Source: Solen grandis (Eukaryota > Mollusca > Bivalvia > Adapedonta > Solenidae). From it: a DNA stretch of 64,000 nucleotides. Positions 59,396-64,000 of the stretch are shown in pieces. The DNA lies in the NCBI GenBank assembly GCA_021229015.1, contig CM037783.1, positions 6,581,324 to 6,645,323 on the forward strand, in the 5' to 3' direction. Numbering within the stretch: position 1 is the stretch's first letter; each line of letters begins with the position of its first letter. Made by a program: the position numbers and the translations under genes. The notes beneath the pieces are model-generated. The model did no database searches and was not told the DNA's origin. It worked only from the letters and a program-made list of their open reading frames with translations.

Positions 59396-59546
59396 CCCGG
59401 GTCTCTTCCATTCAAATCTGTAGGGGGGATTCCGGCTGTAGTATAATGAGGAATCATGAGCTGGGAAATCTGGATCTTCAAACATCTGACCCCGCCGTAA
59501 GCAGTCCATACGGATCTGGTCAAAATTACTGGAGCCCCGATGAAAC
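59396..59546 (-). CDS. Calpain exon 2
   Basis: 151 bases. After completing an Arg codon split with exon 1 it reads FHRGSSNFDQIRMDCLRRGQ, MFEDPDFPAHDSSLYYSRNP, PYRFEWKRPG. The LFEDP.FPA.DSSLY...P...EWKRP pattern is the calpain propeptide-like segment and start of subdomain IIa. Acceptor ATGAATAG before 59546 and donor GTAAGT after 59396. The following intron is 15.3 kb, by far the longest in the gene. Confidence 0.93.
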
Positions 59547-60479
59547 CTATTCATCAATGAAATATTGTTAAGACTAACAGTTATTATTAACTCACAGACT
59601 TTCAACACCTCCGCCACATGTACACTTTTCTCTTATATTCTCTTATAATCATGCACCATGACAGGTGTGATCACCTGGACCCATTACTTCATAGATTCAT
59701 AGAAACAAATGAATATTGGATATATCATTCTCCTCAGTGAAAAATCCCGTATAATGTCAATACCATCTGTAATTCTGACAAGATCATGCAAAATGTACAA
59801 GTAACCTCATGGAACTGAAAGATAACAAAGTTATAAAAAATGGAAATCTTGGATTCCGGCTTTCCAACTGATGTAGATTTCCAAAATTTTCTAGGAAGGA
59901 ACTTGAGAAGGGGTTCATGTACCTCACCAGTGATTTTTTTTTTTTGGTGAATTAACCTCCTTTTACAGGTAGTTTCCCCTAGTCAAAAACGGACATTTTT
60001 TCCCAAAACAACAACCTATTTTCCCTATTTTTCCCAAATGTTTTTTTTCTTCTTTTTTTCCCCTCAAAGGCAAAACTTAATGGAATTGTAATAAAACTTG
60101 TTTTATTTGTGTTAAAAATAGCAGCTCATTGATGGGATTACACCTGACCAATACATTTACGAATACTAGTTCTTGTCAATGAGCTTCCAGTCCCATTTCT
60201 CCCATAAAGACACCTAGCTTATCATCTTTAGCATCTTCAAAAATAATACATGTACTAATTTAAAGCAGCTCGTTCACAAATGATTACTGACTGAAAATTT
60301 TATTTTTATCTTAGTGTATTTCCACTATCAATATACCCATCTACAGATAAGATACATTATCACTCAATGATTCCTTGATTGTAAAAATTCTTCATATCTC
60401 AGGCGATAGCTTCAAGAACAGTATTGAACCTATATTTAGAATTACAAGACCTAATTCAGAATTTTTTGTGCCACCACGT

Positions 60480-60735
60480 GACTGATCCACTCTTGCATGT
60501 GCACTCACTTTGCAGCCTTAACTTAAGAATTCCCTACCTAAAACATGAGAAGACGCCATTTTGTTAAATGTGCAATGTTGTTCTGAGGATGCCATATTCT
60601 TTATTTTACCGATTTCCTCAAAGTGGACATTTTACGTAAATATTGTTCACCAATTTACCTTTACTTGTGGAATTTATTTGTCAGGAAATAAAGACCATCA
60701 CCAACATTAATGAGGAATTTTTACAGATCATCTGT
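60480..60735 (+). repeat. Dispersed repeat, family shared with 10245 and 18280
   Basis: Contains CACTCACTTTGCAG, GAAGACGCCATTTTGTTAAA and GGAATTTATTTGTCAGGAAA + TAAAGACC, in the order of the minus strand of 10245-10470. Lies in calpain intron 1. Confidence 0.55.
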
Positions 60736-61123
60736 GAACAAGCTGCTTTAAATATTGATCACGTTTCACTCTAATTAATCTGTAACATTAGCCTTTCAAA
60801 AACAAAGGTGAGGGGGATATATAATATTCTGGCTAAAAGATTTGAACCCACAACTTTCAGAATACTAGTGCAAGGCACTTTATCAATTAAGAAATAGAGG
60901 CTAGTTAATTTTTAAAAACAGGTACCTACAGAGAAAGAGAGAAGACTGACATGTATTACAGAAGTTTTTAGTGGGTTTATAACATTGGGTTTATTGGCAT
61001 CGCTTGAAAATTTGATCCTCGTCTGACTGAATTTACATTGATAAACCAAATAAATGCGACATCATCATATTAAAACCCTGTTCTCTCAGCACTATCAGCG
61101 CTTTGATTTATACTGAAGTTAAA

Positions 61124-61162
61124 GTGAGTGAGTGAGTGAGTGAGTGAGTGAGTGAGTGAGAG
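61124..61162. repeat. GAGT microsatellite
   Basis: About nine perfect GTGA/GAGT units, followed by AGACAGATAGATA, just downstream of calpain exon 1 in intron 1. Confidence 0.9.
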
Positions 61163-61290
61163 ACAGATAGATATCAGTACATAGACACCCTATTTATGCA
61201 ATGAAAATTACTGACATTTTGTTTGATATACATGTACTTATTGTACCAAATTAAAACTTGTACACAACATTAACTGATGTCAACAATCAC

Positions 61291-61514
61291 CTGTTGTGGG
61301 CATCAGTAGAATCCTTGTAGCGGGGGCTCCTGTTCGACGGACTGATAGGGGCCGACGGTTTTGGAACCCCTGGCCCATTATACAGGTGTGACTGTCCTTG
61401 GTTTGTCTGAAGTTGCAGCGGTTCATTAGCGTATCCAGGTGAGCTTTGCCCGGCCCCTGCTCCCCGTGGGTTGTAGCGAGGAATAGGGGGAGGCGCACGG
61501 GTAGGATATGACAT
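61291..61514 (-). CDS. Calpain exon 1 (N-terminus)
   Basis: 224 bases, 74 codons plus two bases. Starts MSYPTRAPPPIPRYNPRGAG and continues with a Pro/Ser/Gln-rich low-complexity segment to NRSPRYKDSTDAHN; donor GTGATT after 61291. I chose the ATG at 61514 because the Pro-rich segment begins there. An in-frame ATG 20 codons upstream (61574) would add a stretch with no calpain resemblance, but cannot be excluded. A variable, disordered N-terminal extension is common in invertebrate calpains. Confidence 0.8.
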
Positions 61515-61800
61515 AATTGCACAATAATCCAAATTCACACGCTTTACGTAGTACGGTAATACATATCCACACACTCAAGTAGCGGTCCCATGTTTTCCTA
61601 CACGATTGACACACTTAACACGCACATTCGATATTGTTTTTTGATCTCGCCGAAATAGCGCCGAAACTACACCCTTTGATGATTTTGATTGGTCGACTTG
61701 GACCATTCCATTTCTCGCTATGGGTATACGCTAAGGAATGTAAACACTACGGTAAATTACACGGTGTATGAATGGTTAGTTTCGAACGGGTTGTACGGAC
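61515..61800 (-). promoter_or_regulatory. Probable calpain 5' region
   Basis: The 290 bases upstream of exon 1 are richer in CpG than the surrounding AT-rich DNA (for example GATCTCGCCGAAATAGCGCC at 61645) and include a GATTGGTCG element (61686), an ATTGG/CCAAT-type site. No TATA box is obvious. A promoter assignment rests on position and composition only. Confidence 0.35.
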
Positions 61801-63384
61801 AGGTACCTCATATAAATATATATTGGAGAAATATATGGATTTTTTTATATTGATATATTTTTTGCGAAAATATTTCAATCATACAAAATATATAAAGTTA
61901 AAAAACATACATGTATGAGCTAAAAATATTGATACCTGTAGCAGGAAAAAATTAAAACGTACAATTATAATATCCATTGGACACAGATCGAAATTACGTT
62001 TCTGAACTTTATGTTTAAGATGGGCAGTAATATCTCCTTAATGGAAAGAGAAAGGGGGATCTACATCCAATGGACACGGATCAAAATTATGCACACACTT
62101 CTGATTTTTTTTTCGAGCACACATATATCAAGGACTATAACTCTTGCTATGTAATTCCGTCGTATTATACCAACGTTTTTTGTTGTTTTTTTTCATTTGG
62201 GGCATTTGGAAACAAGTTGGCAAAAAAATGTCATTTTTCCACAACAGACCAACGAATATAACTCAGCCCCAAGTTAATGGATTTCAAAAACAAACTCCCG
62301 CAGTGTCAAGGAAGTTACATCAATATATATGCATGATGAATGGTTTTTGAGTTTTACATTAAATTGCTTTAATCAAGACATGTAGTTTCGACTCATCGAT
62401 TATTTTAAAAGAAACTAGATCAACAAATGAAAGGGAAATGCCTGCGATGCCATATATAGTTTCGCAAAGTCGGGGGGAATTTACTGTGTTGTGACCCAAG
62501 GAATCCCCACAACTTGATCAAATGCTCCATAGTCGGCAAACACATCATGCTTTATTTACTATGGTAGCACAATGCTATTGAAACCATTTTACCAGAGGAT
62601 TAGCAATACCCGGTATAATTCGCTGTTTTAAATTGACCAAGGATTCTATATCCTCTGTATTCACAAATGTATGTTTATTTCCCCTTGAATAATATATGGA
62701 GAATACGGTGAAATCAAGAAGCATAACTCTTCCATGTCTTAAAAAACGCGGGAATTTCCAATAACAAGTTCTTTCCTCCACACTAAAGAGCAAGTAGATT
62801 CGGAATATCTCGGAGATAAACAACTTGCTTGTCTAAGAATTACGATTGACGATTTGTATAAACATTTGTATCGAAACCAAAACATATACTGAACAGAATC
62901 CAGTCATGGTTTGCGAGAAATGTACGTAACTAATGGCCTTTAATCTTTTCGAAAACAAAAGCTGTTTAAAACATCAGATTTTAGTTAATGTCGCTTCTTG
63001 CGCAGTGACTTGAAATGTCCTGGAGTATCCAGTTCTCGACAGAAAATTTAACAAAAAGATCCATCACTTTCAAATCATCAAATGCATCAATATCTTCCCT
63101 TCAAATATCAGAAAAAACCAAAGGTAATTAAAAACAAATTTAAAAAATAACTCAAAATCCAACAACAGTCAATAATATTATTTCCAAAATGGTCAGGAGT
63201 TCTCGACAATGAACTGAAAATGAGTCTGCCATGAGTATGGTGCACATATATAGACAAAATCTATAAACAACAGTTGCATTGAAGTTCTGTGTTCTTAATC
63301 ACAGAACAGATTGGTTTATAAAATATAAAGTGATCCAAATGAGAACAAGAAACACTATCACACTGAAAGTGTTCATGTTATTAT
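61801..63384. other. AT-rich DNA upstream of calpain, no gene recognised
   Basis: Open frames of up to 82 codons without family motifs. Confidence 0.5.
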
Positions 63385-63530
63385 AGGGTGCCCTCTGAGT
63401 TTTGTAACTGGGGGTACAATAGCAATTTTCTTTAACTTTGTGTCTTTTCAACCAAAGAGTCCCTACAATTTTTTAGGTATATGGCCAATTTTGGGTGTAA
63501 AAACCCTATACAAAGGTTAACTGGGCATGC
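63385..63530 (+). repeat. Dispersed repeat, paired with 54780
   Basis: Contains GGTGCCCTCTGAGTTTTGTA, ACTGGGGGTACAATAG, TTTAACTTTGTGTCTTTTCA and GGCCAATTTTGGGTGTAAAA, the reverse complement of the repeat at 54780-54935. Confidence 0.65.
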
Positions 63531-64000
63531 TGTATTACAATTAACAAGTATAAAGTTTACTATCATATTAATAACAGCTATGGCTCTAAATGACTTCAGT
63601 ACATAGTATTGTTGAGAAGTGTATTCATAATCAAACCTACACTATTTTAAGAACACAGATGTTGGTTTACATAAATCAGTGATTATATGCTTGCTGAGTA
63701 TTATCGGTAGATCTAACAAGTGGTTTAAAAATCATATAAAGAAGCATTAGTGAAAATGGTAGAAAATCGGCACTTCTTTATTAAATGAATATTTTTACCT
63801 GTTTCCCAAACATTTTCAATAAAAAGAAGGTTTAGAAACAAGAATCAGTCAATTTTGTTTTATTGTCGATGGTTTCTCTGTAAAATTATGTCACACTTGA
63901 CATCAGATATTGCACTAGTGTAAATAGCCCAAGAATACCAATATGGCAAGTATTCAATTCTTGAGGATATCGAGTTCACGCCAGAAAAATGAACAAAAAA

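Larger units (their letters stand above)
40082..61514 (-). other. Calpain (papain-like, calcium-dependent cysteine protease) gene, 5' six exons
   Basis: Span of a split gene read on the minus strand: exons 61291-61514, 59396-59546, 44020-44101, 42450-42711, 41622-41802 and 40082-40165. All junctions are GT/AG and the phases agree (2,0,1,2,0,0), giving one uninterrupted reading of about 328 codons. Calpains make limited cuts in cytoskeletal and signalling proteins in the cytosol when calcium rises. The encoded part holds a Pro/Ser-rich N-terminus, the FEDPDFPA...FEWKRP segment, protease subdomain IIa with Cys (GDCW), and the start of IIb with His (GHAYS). The exon with the active-site Asn (RNPWG), the C2-like domain and any EF-hand domain are not seen. 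They may lie beyond the gap at 29102 or be undetected. Sequence features are mixed between conventional calpains and the CAPN5 group, so I give no subtype. Confidence 0.9.

Noticed and set aside
59068..60060. CAGGGTTTTTTCTGCCC start considered as a hAT-type element
   Set aside because: No complementary end could be located; calpain exon 2 lies within the interval, so a single element across it is unlikely.

Overview
The window looks like animal nuclear DNA, most probably from a bivalve mollusc (a clam-like heterodont is my best guess; this is inference). It is AT-rich and gene-poor. The recognisable genes are split by introns with GT/AG junctions, or are single-exon class A GPCRs of a type expanded in molluscs. 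Several repeat families have the architecture described for bivalve 'pearl' elements. Two runs of exactly 100 N (8470-8569 and 29102-29201) are assembly joins, so gene order across them is not proven.

Region by region. 1-4185 is a large inverted-repeat (foldback) structure whose arms carry a 42-bp minisatellite, followed by a 21-bp/105-bp array. 5030-5680 is a pearl-like repeat. 6418-6997 holds two in-frame exons of an ABCC/MRP-type transporter with no other exons visible nearby. 12046-13162 and 25153-26220 are two related intronless GPCR genes on the + strand; the first has a one-base frameshift near codon 29. The 13 kb between them contains short inverted-repeat elements, an array of GTGGCCAC palindromes, microsatellites and tRNA-derived SINEs, one with a perfect target-site duplication. 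28.7-35.5 kb carries four minisatellites in AT-rich DNA without recognisable genes.

The right half (40082-61514, - strand) is the 5' part of a calpain cysteine protease gene. Six exons with consistent phases encode a Pro-rich N-terminus, the catalytic Cys (GDCW) and the catalytic His (GHAYS). The exon with the catalytic Asn and all later exons were not found. Its 15.3-kb second intron is packed with repeats: pearl-like elements, TTAA-flanked MITEs, a transposon nested in a SINE, and a 51-bp minisatellite.

The most striking theme is the number of structurally distinct non-autonomous repeats: two families of TTAA-flanked (piggyBac-type) MITEs, at least five sequence-unrelated elements sharing one layout (about 160-165 bp core monomers, then a tetranucleotide microsatellite, then a terminal hairpin), long foldbacks, and nested insertions. 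I see no operon-like or defence-type gene system and no intact transposase or reverse transcriptase.
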